Shown here: one piece after another, positions 21,268 through 32,913 of the stretch
How positions within the stretch are numbered: position 1 is the stretch's first letter
Layout of the letters: each line of letters begins with the position of its first letter
Position numbers and translations under genes: made by a program
Notes under the pieces: model-generated
Told to the model about the DNA's origin: nothing
The model's database searches: none
What the model saw: only the letters and a program-made list of their open reading frames with translations
Origin: Smallanthus sonchifolius
Lineage: Eukaryota > Streptophyta > Magnoliopsida > Asterales > Asteraceae
Length of the DNA: 64,000 bases
Reading direction: 5' to 3'
Assembly: GCA_023525975.1 (NCBI GenBank)
Contig: CM042032.1
Coordinates: 20,404,001-20,468,000, forward strand

Positions 21268-23497
21268 CTGAAATGTAGCGGACAAAAACACATTAGTAAG
21301 TACAACAAACAAAAAGAAAAAAAAATTTAACAAAAAAATTTTCAACAAAAAAAAAATCACAAGTCCAATACACTACTGAGCCTTTAGGCGAACCTACTAA
21401 CTTCGCTTAGTGTTGCAAGAGGCGAACATAATAAGTTCGCCTAAACAAGTTCGCTTGAACAAGTTCGCCTGAACCTGTCTGTGGATACAACTTCCAAACA
21501 GAATCACAAAATTTTGTCTAAATTAAGCTAAAATCTCAAATAAAACTTAACACTAGCATCGATTAAGATTCTTGACACATTTTAATTCTTCAATTTCAAA
21601 TATTAAGTCGGAAACAAGTCCACATCTCAGAAAAACGTTAAAAATTTTCAAACCGAAGAACACATATGAAAATTTTCAAAATCAGGATGATTTACCCGAT
21701 AGAAATCAATGAAAAAACTCTAGAATGACTCGCAATTGAAAATCGATCCAGATACAAACACACAAGGTTCTACTTAGAAACCCTAGATCCGAAATCAAAA
21801 TTTCTTTTAAAAATGTTGTAAGTTCGCTTTGATATGTTCGCTCAAACAGTGAAGAGGATAAAAGAATAAGTTCGCCTAAACACAATACTAAAACACCATT
21901 AAGTTCGCTCCATTAGGCGACCTTGTTAAGTTCGCTTAACAAGCCTCAGGCGAACATATTAAGTTCGCTTACTCTGAACGAGGCGAACATGTTATGTTCG
22001 CTCCAAACCCTTCCTTTGACCAAAATTCTTCACTTTCAAACACGACCCATTCTCGTGAACTTCCATCTGTATCAAGTATCCGATCCAATCCCGAAATATT
22101 TTAAAATTAAAATTTTCATGTAAGATAGAAACAAAATATTTTTGGATTTTATCTGTACAAACGGAATCACATGTTTTTTTTATCTGTACAAACAGACACA
22201 CATATTTTTGGTTTTTATATGAGCAAACTAAAATGCATATTTTTGGATGAACATCATGAGCAAGAAGATCATATCAGTATATGAGTAATTCATCACACAG
22301 TCTATTTTCAACTATGGGTAACCTATGGTATTAAACAATCAACAAATTCATTCTTATGTAAATCCATTCTTTTTCAATTTAAGTAATTTTATCAAATTGA
22401 ATAATACTTGAAATGATACGCGATAAATTTCAAGGTAAACAAGATCAGGTTATGAAATGCTCAATTTTTCATTCCGAATTTGCAATACAAAGCATGAAGT
22501 TTTAAATTGTCAATATTTTATGATTTGAAACTATAAGAATCTTTCAAATTCATGTGAGTTAGTACCATTTAGATAAAAAAAAAACATCGTGTACCCCACA
22601 TATATGCCAACAGAAATTAAAATTTGCACTATCTTCAAGACATACACAGTTTATTGTAAGATTAGATCAATCTCTAAGATGAATTTATCCCTATTAGCAC
22701 AAGATAGAATAGCAGATCCCAAAGGATATAAGAATCATGATGATTCAGAATCAGAAGATTCTAATGAATTGGCTTTATAATGAGAATCAATAGATTCAGG
22801 TAGTAGGATCCAACTATTATCTAGATAAATTTCAATGAAATCAGACTAGATGATGTATCTAACTGATCCAAGGGTGAATATATGTTCTAACAGATGGTGT
22901 CAGAAACATATCTTAGTTGAACAACACCTTGCATGTTTTTCGGGGCATGGGCAGTGAAGTGAACTGAAAAAGATTGTGCTGAAGATATAATTCGATATTG
23001 GTCTCATGAAATTCTTAAAACCATATATTCTATATCTGATAATGATCTTTTACACACACACCCAGGCATAAAATGGATTCAAATCACAAATGTAATCATA
23101 TCATATTTAATTTTCACACTACTATTGGTTTAAAAACGTTTCTAGTCTATTGACAATTCAAGTTTCAAACTTATATTCAAATTAAAACGTGTTATCAAGA
23201 TTAGAGCATTCAAAACACTATTATTTCTCATTTATGCAGACTTTGAAATTTAGATCAAATCAAATTATTTAAACTTTCATATATCAAAGGTCTACTAAGG
23301 TCATGTGTAATGAACTATTCACTGATGTACTATCATATCTTCTATAACTTCAAATGATGTCAATTTTATATTTTTCATTTTGTTTTGAATTTTTATAAAT
23401 AACAATTTTTGACTTAAATATAAAATGCAGAAATGTAATAAAGCAATAAAAGAAATTGAAAACAATATCTTCCATGAAAATTGCTTTGAAAAAACTT
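21268..23497 (-). other. pol-ORF2 spacer of copia F with two palindrome clusters
   Basis: About 2.2 kb without a credible ORF. GGCGAAC/GTTCGCC-type palindromes cluster at 21384-21474 and 21819-22003, just upstream of ORF2. The rest is AT-rich and shares blocks with the spacers of G and E. Confidence 0.8.
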
Positions 23498-25006
23498 TTA
23501 TTCGGGATTGATCATACCAATCATTTTGATCGGAAATTCAAATCTGGTACGATCAAATGCTTAGGTAAAAAGATCAGCAAAGTTATCATCTGTATGTACC
23601 TTTACCAGCTCAATCAACTTCTTATCTGCACAATCACGAATAAAATGATATCTAATTTCAATGTGCTTTGTTTTACTGTGCTTAACAGGATTATTTGTGA
23701 TAGACATTGTAGCATTATTATCAATAAACATGGGGGTTCCTGTGAAATTCAAACCGTAGTCTCTTAATTGTTGTTGGATCCACAAGATCTGTGAACAACA
23801 ACTTGCAGCAGCAATGTATTCTGCTTCGCATGTTGAAATGGAGACCGTAGTTTGCTTTTTTGCATTGCCAGGTAACTAGACGATTTCCCAAGAAATGGCA
23901 ACCACCTGTAGTAGATTTCCTGTCCAAACAATAACCACTAAAATCAGAATCAGTGTAAACATTGAATTCAAAGTTAGAACCATGAGGAAACCATAGTCCC
24001 AATCTTTGTTTTCCTTTAAGATAACGAAAGATTCTCTTTACTGCAATCAAATGAGACTCTTTTGGTTTTGCTTGAAACCTGGAACAAATACACACAGCAA
24101 ACATTATATCTGGCCTTGAAGCGGTTAAGTACATGAGAGATCCAATCATTGCACGGTAGAGTCGGCAATCAACTTCCTTTCCATCTGGTTCAGAATTCAA
24201 TTTATGATTGACCGGTATTGGAGTATCATATGGGGTACAGTCCTCCATCTTGAACCGGCTCAAGATGTCCTTTACGTACTTGGACTGATGAATAAAGAAA
24301 CCATCTTCCTTCTAATTAAATTGAAGACCTAAGAAAAATGATAACTCTCCCATAGCTGACATCTCAAACTTAGATTTCATAACACTCTCAAAATCTTTTT
24401 ACAACCCTTCATTTTAGAGCCAAAAATAATATCATCTACATATATATGCACCAGTAAGTATTCTCCCCATGCTTTCTTAATGAATATAGTCGAGTCAATT
24501 TTCCCACGAACAAAATCATTTTCCAAAAGATATGCAGACAATGTCTCATACCACGCTCGAGGAGCTTGGTGAAGACCATAGAGAGCTTTATCAAGCTTTA
24601 AAACTTTAGACGAATTAAGCGGATCTTCAAACCCCGACGGCTGACACACATAAACTTCCTCCTTGACTTTATCATATAAGAAAGCACTTTTTACATCTAA
24701 TTGAAACACCTTAAACCCTTTGTAAGAAGCAAAAGCCAGAAATAACCTTATAGCTTCAAGACTAGCAGCAGGCACATAAACCTCAGTGTAATCAATTCCT
24801 TCTTGTTGATTGAACTCCTGTACAACTAATGTTGCCTTATTTCTTACCACAACACCTCGATCGTCTTTCTTGCATTTAAACACCCACTTTGTACCAATTA
24901 GATACACACCCTTTGGAAGATCAACAAGATTCCAAACCTTGAGTTTGTCAAACTGAGCAAGTTCTTCTTGCATGGCCTCTATCCAATTGTTATCACTTAA
25001 CTCCAT
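23498..25006 (-). pseudogene. Reverse transcriptase and RNase H of copia F (broken)
   Basis: RT begins NNWIEAMQEELAQFDKLKVW and continues with KWVFKCKKDDRG, FQLDVKSAFLYDKV and the catalytic box YVDDIIFGS near 24430. A frameshift lies between 24377 and 24263. RNase H carries YTDSDFSGY and DRKSTTGG, a lesion near 23870, then NNATMSITNNPVKHSKTKHIE. A TAA replaces a lysine codon at ADLFT near 23561, and the frame closes at 23498. This is the typical Ty1/copia order with integrase upstream of RT. Confidence 0.9.
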
Positions 25007-26932
25007 TTAGACATTCTTTGGTTCAACCCGAGAAATAAAACATGAATGTGAGCATACATCAAGAACACCAGAATTATTAAAATCTGTAAACAAACAAGTG
25101 TTGTCAAGAGTAGAACGCATTTTCACTCCATCACGCAAATCCCCAATGATATTTGAAATCGGATGAGCTTTGTATTCCTTGATGGATGCAACCTCAGGAA
25201 CAGGCAAGACATCAACTTGAGTTGTGTCAGATTGATAAGACATATCCTGATTAATTGGTATTTCCGAGTCCAGATTTGTAGGAATCTCCCCCTGAGCCTG
25301 TGTCGAAATAGAAGGTTCATTAACCAACAAAGGATCAGCAAAAGAATCTTGGAAAATAACATTTTCATCATCACTATCAGACTCTTGTGGTCCCGAACAA
25401 GAAGCAACATTAGGATCCAGAGCAGATGTAGAAGGAACAGATGATTGTGGAACCGCAGTCTGTAGAAAACCACAATTCTATGCATCTAGACAAGAATCAT
25501 ATGAAACAGCAGCCTCCGCAGGAGAAATATCAGAAGGTAAATGAAAAGACTTGAATAAATTGTCATAATCAAAAGCCCAGTCTGGTCCAATCGCCATTTG
25601 AGGTAAAGACCGATTAGAACAGTCAATATGAAACCATTCTTCAACTTGGCGAGTCTCTTTGTTATAAACCCTTTTGGTAGTAGAATTAGCAACATACCCT
25701 AGAAAGATCCCTTTAATAGCCTTAGCACTGAACTTGGTTGGGACATCTCGAACTTTCAAAAGGGTGCATGGATAACCAAAAGGTAGTAAATATTCCAGAT
25801 TCGGCTTACGATTATTAAGCAACTCATAGCATGTCTTGTTGTGTCGCTTAACGGCCAAGACTCGATTCAAAACATGACACGCAGTATTCACAGCCTCAGC
25901 CTAAAAAGTAACTGGAAGCTTAGAATCTGCAAGCATTGTACGTGCCATTTCAACCAAAGTCTTGTTCTTTCGTTCAGCAACCCCATTTTGTTGAGGTACA
26001 TATGGCGCACTGAATTCATGATGAATTCCCTTTTGAAGACAGAATAAACCCATCTTGCTATTTTTAAATTCACTGCCATTGTCACTCCTAATTCTTCTGA
26101 CTTTCTGTTTAAACAAATTCTCTAAACCCATGATTAAGAATTGTACCAACTCTGTGGTTTCGGCTTTAGAAGCAAGGAACTTAACACATGAAAATCTAGA
26201 GAAATCATCTGTTACGACCAGGCAGTAAGATTTACCGCCAATGCTCCTGATACTAATCGGTCCAAACAAATCCATATGCAGTAGCTCCAAAGGAGTTACA
26301 ATTGAATTCTTTGTCTTAGATTTGTGGGACTTCTTGTGCTTTTTCCCCTTCTTGCAAGGAATACAGTCATCAGGAACTGAAAATTTCATTTTCGAAACAC
26401 CAAAAACCAGATCATTCTTAATAAGATAATTCATTTTCCGATAATTGATGTGAGCAAGTTTCCTGTGCCACAAAATAGAATCTGACTCAGACGCCTTGGA
26501 GAGTAGACATGTAGGAATTGAATCCGTTGTAGTAGCAACACTCATGTCGAGGACATAGGTGTCATTTCTTCTCGAAACCTTCATTAGAATCCATTCGTCA
26601 GGAATCACAAAGCCCGGTTTCAAGATATAACACTCAGAATCATTGAAATGAAATGAAAACTTCTTGTCACACACTTGAGATACACTTAAAAGATTATGTT
26701 CAAGTTGCTCCGCATAGTTCACTTTCTCAAATTTGACTTTTTCATTCTTTAAAATACCTTGACCAGTTATGTACCCGCCTTTATTACCAGCAAAAGCGAC
26801 ATAACCACCATCAATATTAATCACATCTTCCAACAAACGAATATTCCCTGTCATATGTCGAGAACAACCACTATCCACATACCACGTATTGTTGATAGTC
26901 CTCCTTGGTTGCCCCTACATAAACAAAGAAAA
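25007..26932 (-). pseudogene. Protease and integrase of copia F (broken)
   Basis: The protease motif DSGCSRHMTGN is near 26878-26846. The integrase zinc domain LWHRKLAHINYRKMN...CIPCKKGK lies at about 26470-26340. Core acidic blocks are LLHMDLFGPIS, VVTDDFSRF, DNGSEFKN and QQNGVAERKN. Stops occur at 25898-25900 (a tryptophan codon), after CLDA at 25478-25480 and at 25007-25009. The stretch after 25480 is the variable linker to RT. Confidence 0.9.
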
Positions 26933-29165
26933 TCAGTTAGAAATTGGAACCCAAGCCATTGTGGTCTTGGGTCGTCCAGATGGATCAAAATAAACAACTT
27001 CAAGCAATTCACAATCAATCTTATCATCAACCTTTGGAACATAAGAATTTTGATTAGACCTTTGCAAAGACGACAAATTATGATTATTTGGAAAAACAGA
27101 ATTAGATTTATGATTATCAGATTCAGGCATTTCCAAAAATTTCTTTAATTTTCTGTTACGTCTTCTTCTTTGTGGTCTAGATAGTTTGACCTCAGGTTGA
27201 GACTCTTTTTGAATTCCAACAGATGGAATCTCAAACTTTTTTTGAAAAACAACAGGTTTAGAAATATGCTTATCATATTGCTTAAATCCTGAAGATTTAG
27301 CAAATGATTGACACGGCACATTCTTAACAGCACTAGATGTAGGCTTTCCCACATTTTGTCATTTCAAGATCGTCACCACTCTTTGTTGTGAGGTATCACT
27401 ATTCAATTTGCCCTGATTCTTATAAGGACAGTGAATCAGAATGTGACCAGCCTCATTACAATGAAAACAAACTCTTCTGTCTTGATGATTTCTGATATAA
27501 GGAGTTTTTCTTGAATTTGATGACTTGTCTGATGAACTAGCTGCAGAAGAATTTCCTGAACGATTTACTGGCTTCTTTGGAACAAACACTTGTTTAGTTA
27601 CTGTTGAAGAATTCTTCTTTTGATAACCAGCAGTAACAAAACCACTTGATTGTAACAATTTTGACAACTTAGGTTGTTCAACTTTCACCTCATCAGGTTC
27701 TGTCAAAATGCATCTATCACGGGTAACATTTTTTACTGTCTTTGGATCATCAAGTTGCACTTCCTTTGGAATGCCCTCAACCTTCTTATCATCAAAAACC
27801 TCATCCTCAGAATCAGAATCATATATCATACCTTCACCAGTTACTGGATTCACTTTTAACACAGTCTTTGGATCTATTTCCTCTTTATGAATAATTTCAG
27901 GTTCAACCACATAATTTGCATTGAATGGTGCAGGAACAAATCCAATCCCAGCAACCCTCTTAGTAGGATCAGCATTAGCATTAAAATAATCCAATAATAC
28001 AGATGAATTTTCAAAATTTTTCAGCTTTCGATGTAGTTTGATCACTTTAGATTCTTTATCAGAAATTTCTTTGTTCTTTTGAGCGACAATATCATTTCGC
28101 TTCTCAATCTCAGCATAAGCCATATCCAGATGATATGTTTGTTCCTTATATTTCAATCCCAATGAGTTCAAATCTCTTTTCAAAGACTCAATTCTATCTA
28201 TACACAATTTATCATTATCCTTCATTTTTTGATTAACAGAATGCATAGATTTCATATCACAAATCAAATTTGTGTTATCATCCATTACCTTTTGCATTTT
28301 ACCCTTTATACTTATGCAATTTGAACAATAAATGTGACAGACAGAATCTTTTACCTTAGACGGATCAGACATATCTGCCATGAAGACTTTGGCAATCAGG
28401 ATATCTTCAGAACCAGCACCACCCGCAGAAGAATTTTTAGATAACAGAATATCATCGTCAGATATACCAGATGCAATCTCAGTCTCACCATTTTGTACTT
28501 GATCACTTTCTTCATCAGCACTTGGCATACTCTCACCATCACAAGAGCTATCATCATCAGTTGACTCTTCAGATTTAGTAGAAAGAATCTCAGCTACAAA
28601 CGCTTGACTTACCGAACCAACCAAATCTTCAAGATGAATACCCCAGTCATAGTTTTCATCATTTTGAGCAACCAACGCAGACGATGCAGATGCATGATTA
28701 GAATTTCCAGAATTAGAAGAAACATGCGATTGATTACGATTGTTCTGAAAGTTATTAGACTTCTTCTGAGAATCAAATTCAACCACACATTCTTTAGCAA
28801 AATGACCATACTCTTGACAGTTATAGCAACGAACTTTGGTTTTATCAAATCCCATGCGTGACCGACTGTTAGACCCAATGTACTTTCTTCCAGTCTTCTT
28901 CAAAAAAATCCTTTGCTTGTCGCATAAGCATAGCCATATTCCATTGAATGTTCATTTCTTCTAGATCAACAGGATCAATCTGTCTAAAATCTTCTTCAAT
29001 AACCTATGGATCATGAATTTTTCCTCCAATAAAATTTTTATAAGAAGCCATAAAGGAAGAAAACATAGCTAAGTAATCATCAGCAACCCTTTGATTCATA
29101 TTATGTGTTCCAGACGAAGAAGAAGTTGTATTTGCAGAGAAACCTGAATGAATTGAATCCCCAGA
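26933..29165 (-). pseudogene. Gag of copia F (N-terminus missing)
   Basis: The capsid C-terminal part (ADDYLAMFSSFMASYKNFIGGK, NIQWNMAMLMRQA) is readable between 29100 and 28920, with a stop and a frameshift before 28903. The main frame 28903-27359 has a zinc knuckle CYNCQEYGHFAKEC, an acidic region, a coiled coil at about 28330-27990 and a second knuckle CFHCNEAGHILIHC. A TGA at 27359-27361 precedes the basic tail (RPQRRRRNRKLKK), which ends PISN-TGA at 26933. Protease follows in the same frame after a second stop. Confidence 0.85.
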
Positions 29166-29563
29166 ACAATGATCATGAGAGACATATTTGCAAAATTACG
29201 AATAAAGTTAGGACCCTTGCCTTTTCCGACCATTCTGAAAAAATAAACACAACGATATTTTATTTTTATAGAAATATAATACAAAATACAATAAAAATGA
29301 TTCTAATATTTCATAAGCTCTTTTCCAAGAGTCATTAAGTCCTCTCCGTATTCATATACTTGTTTCCTATAGAATTTGGTTCTTGCTTTATCCATTATCT
29401 TCTTTCTTGTTACTTCGTCTGTTTGGCGCAATGAACGGTCTAAACATTCAATAGGAAAAGAGGGCATACTTTTTGCATAACCATATTTAGGAGGGGGCTT
29501 ACGAAGTCCCATCATATTTTCATTATAAACATTTTGGTATTCTGGAGGAGCTTGAAAATACAC
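29166..29563 (-). pseudogene. Middle part of the leader ORFs of gypsy B
   Basis: 29563-29303 is the end of leader ORF 1 (YFQAPPEYQNVYNENMMG through DRSLRQTDEVTRKK), matching A at about 4960-4715. About 70 bases follow, ending TTTTTTCAG before the ATG of leader ORF 2 at 29233. That frame (MVGKGKG) is lost after about 20 codons at the junction with copia F. The upper end is cut by element C. Confidence 0.75.
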
Positions 29564-29809
29564 TGTAACATTTCTGATTTTTCATTATCTGTATTTCAGT
29601 TCAATATGATACATTTCAAACCCCATTTTAGTATACTGACTTATTCTATTCGTACCAACAATTAAATACTATGTTTCAATGCAAATCCACAAATTTTACA
29701 CGAATATATCCTATTAAACTCTACATAAGTTCATATTTATACAAATCTGTCAATATTGAAATTTGCAAGGACTGATTTTATAAATAAATAAACAGAAACC
29801 CTAATAGGC

Positions 29810-29925
29810 ACGGTCGCGCCTCGTTTTGGCACGGTCGCGTGCCTTGCTTTGGAACGGTCGCGCCCGGTGCCTTGGCATGGCCGCGCCTCATATGGGCACG
29901 GTCGCGCCTCTCGTCAGTTGAAACG
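29810..29925. repeat. GGCACGGTCG(C/T)GCC repeat cluster 1 in LTR C
   Basis: Five copies of a 14-base near-palindrome (arms GGCACG and CGTGCC around GT, or the CGCGCC variant) spaced 20-27 bases apart. Repeated in the 3' LTR at about 37710-37820. Confidence 0.9.
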
Positions 29926-30509
29926 TAAATGCAACCTTTAATCACAGAGACGTTCGATTTCGAAACCGTTCTACACGTTTCAACTATTAACGAACAAAGT
30001 TAAGTCTCTTGATCATCATATTTACAACAAATAAACTAAATTACATCAATTCATCTCATAATCGTCCAATTCTTTCACGAGACCATCGAATTCACCACTT
30101 TGATTGCAATTCTCCCAAGCAAACGCACTATCGATCCTCTCTGAAGCTCCTGAACACGTTGATTTCAACCGGAGTTGCAACAGAAGACGCCGGAGAACAA
30201 ACCGACGTCGTCGGAAATCGCTCTATCCGTATGCCATCGATTCATCATCCTCCCGGGTAATTGAAACCTTCCACACTTTTGACTTAGTCTATAGATCAAA
30301 AGCCCCAAACTAATTTGGGCTTACAATAGCGAAATTAACACGAACCCGAATCTAGAGTTCATCCTAAAACGGGTTAATCGAATACTACATTGGAGATATT
30401 TTAAATACAATTAAACTATACAAAACGACTCGTAATAACCTAATGGGTGAAAGCATGATTTCTAACACTATTATCATAAGAAATAGTCAATTCGTTTCTG
30501 TTTTCAAAC

Positions 30510-30815
30510 AAACACGGCCGCGCTAGTATTTTAGCGTGGTCGTGCTTCATGAGACACGGTCGCTCCAAATACCAACGCGGTCGTGCCTCACACACTCAGA
30601 CCCGGTCATGCCCCTTGGCTAGACTTGGTCGTGCCTCAGAACCCTAAACACGGTCGTGCCTGGCCCAGACACGGTCGTGCCTAGTGAACAACCTAATTAT
30701 GCCTTCTGTTTGGTCAACACGGTCGCGTCCCTGACTAGCAGGTCGCGCCCGTGGTCCTAGCACGATCGTGACTTGTCCCAAGCACGGTCGTGTACAAGGC
30801 ACGGTCGTGTGTGTG
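30510..30815. repeat. ACACGGTCGTGCC repeat cluster 2 in LTR C
   Basis: About fourteen copies of the same core CGGTCGYGCC, 15-30 bases apart, many decayed by C-to-T or G-to-A changes at CpG. Repeated at about 38420-38705. Confidence 0.9.
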
Positions 30816-32215
30816 AGAAAAATCTTGAAAGAATAATTATTTTTATAGTTTAAAAACAATAAGTATTTCAGATAAATTTTCAAATAAAAATAATTGATTT
30901 TATAAAGATTTATATTAATTTTATTCAAAAAGATCAAATTTCTATTTTAAAATAAATATAAATTATTTATTTAAAACTTACAAAAATTAAATTATTACTT
31001 ATTGTTAAACCCTACACTTAAATATTATTTACACAACTTATTTAAACATTTTTATGAAAATAAAGTAAAGAAATTTATATTTAATATAAAACATCTAAAA
31101 CATTTTTATAACTAAATGTCTAAGTTACATATTTTATAAATAAATAAATAAGGTAACAATTATTTATTTAGTTTACATTTGAACAAAAATTATTTCTTTA
31201 GGTTATACTTAATTACCCCTAATACCTACATTATTTTTATAACTAAGTGAATAAATAATAATTACGTAATTTATTTATTTAGTTATTCCAAACTCAAACC
31301 TTGAATAAAATATTCTAAAAATATCCATTTTAAATCTTTCATTTTATACAATAACTTTCAAGTACAAACCACAAGCTTTATACACACATCTAATTCAACT
31401 CTAGACTTAGACATAGACTATTGTGTACACCATTAATTCAATATACATTCCACACTAGGTTAACGTTGCACATTTCAAGGATCATATTACTATTTAGTAT
31501 CTCGAGTTAGCTACGCCTTCAAATCAAGTGAGTATTACATAGCCCCTTTACTCTTTTACATTTTTGGGGTGGAACATGAACACTATAAAAACTATTGCTT
31601 ACATTTACAACAAACTACACAAATACAAATCCTCTTTACATTCATGTGTGCAATTTGAGCTTTATGCATGAGTGCTAGTTGTGCTAACTTTTGTGTGCAA
31701 TTTATGTGCAATCATTAACTATTCAAGCCGACGGTAAAAAATGATAGATCTATTGAGTCTGACAAACCCACCCAGATTGGGGTGATTGTTACCGACAACA
31801 CAATTTTGCATGCTAGTTACAAAGGTTTGATTGTACTTGGTTACACAATAGCTGCTCTCCATAAATCCCTTATTTTATCATGTTATGTAAGGATTTGTTT
31901 ACTCATAATCTATATGCTATCCATATACAAACCTGTGTATGCTCACCAACTTTTTAGTTGACCTTATTTTATTCATGTTTCAGGTACTAATGTGTGATTT
32001 TGATCAAGACTTGCTACACATAAGTTTTGGACCTAGATAATTTTAAATAAAGGATTATGTATTTCACTTTATGTACTTGGTTTGATTTGGTTTTGTCTTG
32101 AATACTTGAAATGAATTTGAATGATTAATGTATTTTAATTTAGTCAACCTTGTGCTGATGAACAGTCTACATGTCCCGCCCTGAAGTTTTCGCCGTCGGT
32201 TGGGGTGTGACAGAT

Positions 32216-32228
32216 TGGTATCAGAGCC
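32216..32228 (+). other. Primer-binding site of C
   Basis: TGGTATCAGAGCC three bases after the LTR, matching initiator Met-tRNA. Confidence 0.9.
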
Positions 32229-32913
32229 TTGGTTATAGGGAACTAGGTTATTAGAAACCCTTGACCTAGACTATAACTTTAGGACACCCACTTATGTCAT
32301 GCTTCATGATTACATGATATGTGTTACATGCTATGTGTTAGATGCTTACTATGATTAGTTATTATTTCGTTTTTGATGCCTTACTTGTTAAAAATTCATG
32401 ACTTATTAAGATATACTTAAATAATAATTAAATAAACAATATCCCTACCTATACCCTAAAACCTCGTAATATTCTTACCTACTCCTCTATCGTCATCTCC
32501 TTAGCATGTGGAAACTTCATGGATCTAAATCTAATAAAAATTCTTTATTTCCTCGTTAAGGCTTTCAAACTTTGTTAATTATTTGAGGACACGTGCAATC
32601 TGGAAGGGTGACACCTGTATTCTGGGTTTTATGTCTAGGAAAGCATTTCACATAAATCCCAATCAACCGAGGGACCCGTATGCTTTCCTGGGAATTATCG
32701 GGATGAGTGTTTACTTATAGGCTAAAGCATGTCTCCTTGAAAAATTATATGAGTTTAATTAACCTTAATGTGTCATAGTATTCAAGTGATTATATCACTA
32801 TTTGAGTACAATCCAAAGCATGATTAACTATTTTATTTGTTATCTTATTCTTTTAAATCCAAACAACATTCATGAGTTCTCACATCTTTTCTTGTGTTGT
32901 GCAATTCTATAGA
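32229..32913 (+). other. 5' untranslated leader of C
   Basis: About 685 bases, AT-rich, no ORF of note and none of the LTR palindromes. It leads to the ATG at 32914. Confidence 0.7.

Larger units (their letters stand above)
12279..29165 (-). mobile_element. SIRE-like copia element F (5' truncated, contains element G)
   Basis: Minus-strand order: truncated gag, protease-integrase, RT-RNase H, a long spacer, ORF2 (split by G), polypurine tract and 3' LTR. The 5' LTR, primer site and gag N-terminus are missing. The upper boundary is a junction to gypsy B near 29165 (plus or minus about 10) and has no LTR end, so it was formed by deletion after insertion. The expected target duplication (about AGGAG, left side) cannot be tested for the same reason. 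Confidence 0.85.
29564..32212 (+). repeat. 5' LTR of element C
   Basis: 2,649 bp. It contains two clusters of a G/C-rich palindrome (29810-29925 and 30510-30815), a gene-like G/C-richer stretch around 30000-30260, and a very AT-rich block at about 30830-31330. It differs from the 3' LTR by scattered substitutions and several small indels, including a lost hairpin unit in the 3' copy near 37740-37820. Confidence 0.95.

Noticed and set aside
30009..30260. 83-codon ORF in LTR C as a gene
   Set aside because: Short, also present in the other LTR with frame damage, and with no recognisable domain; kept only as a possible captured leader.
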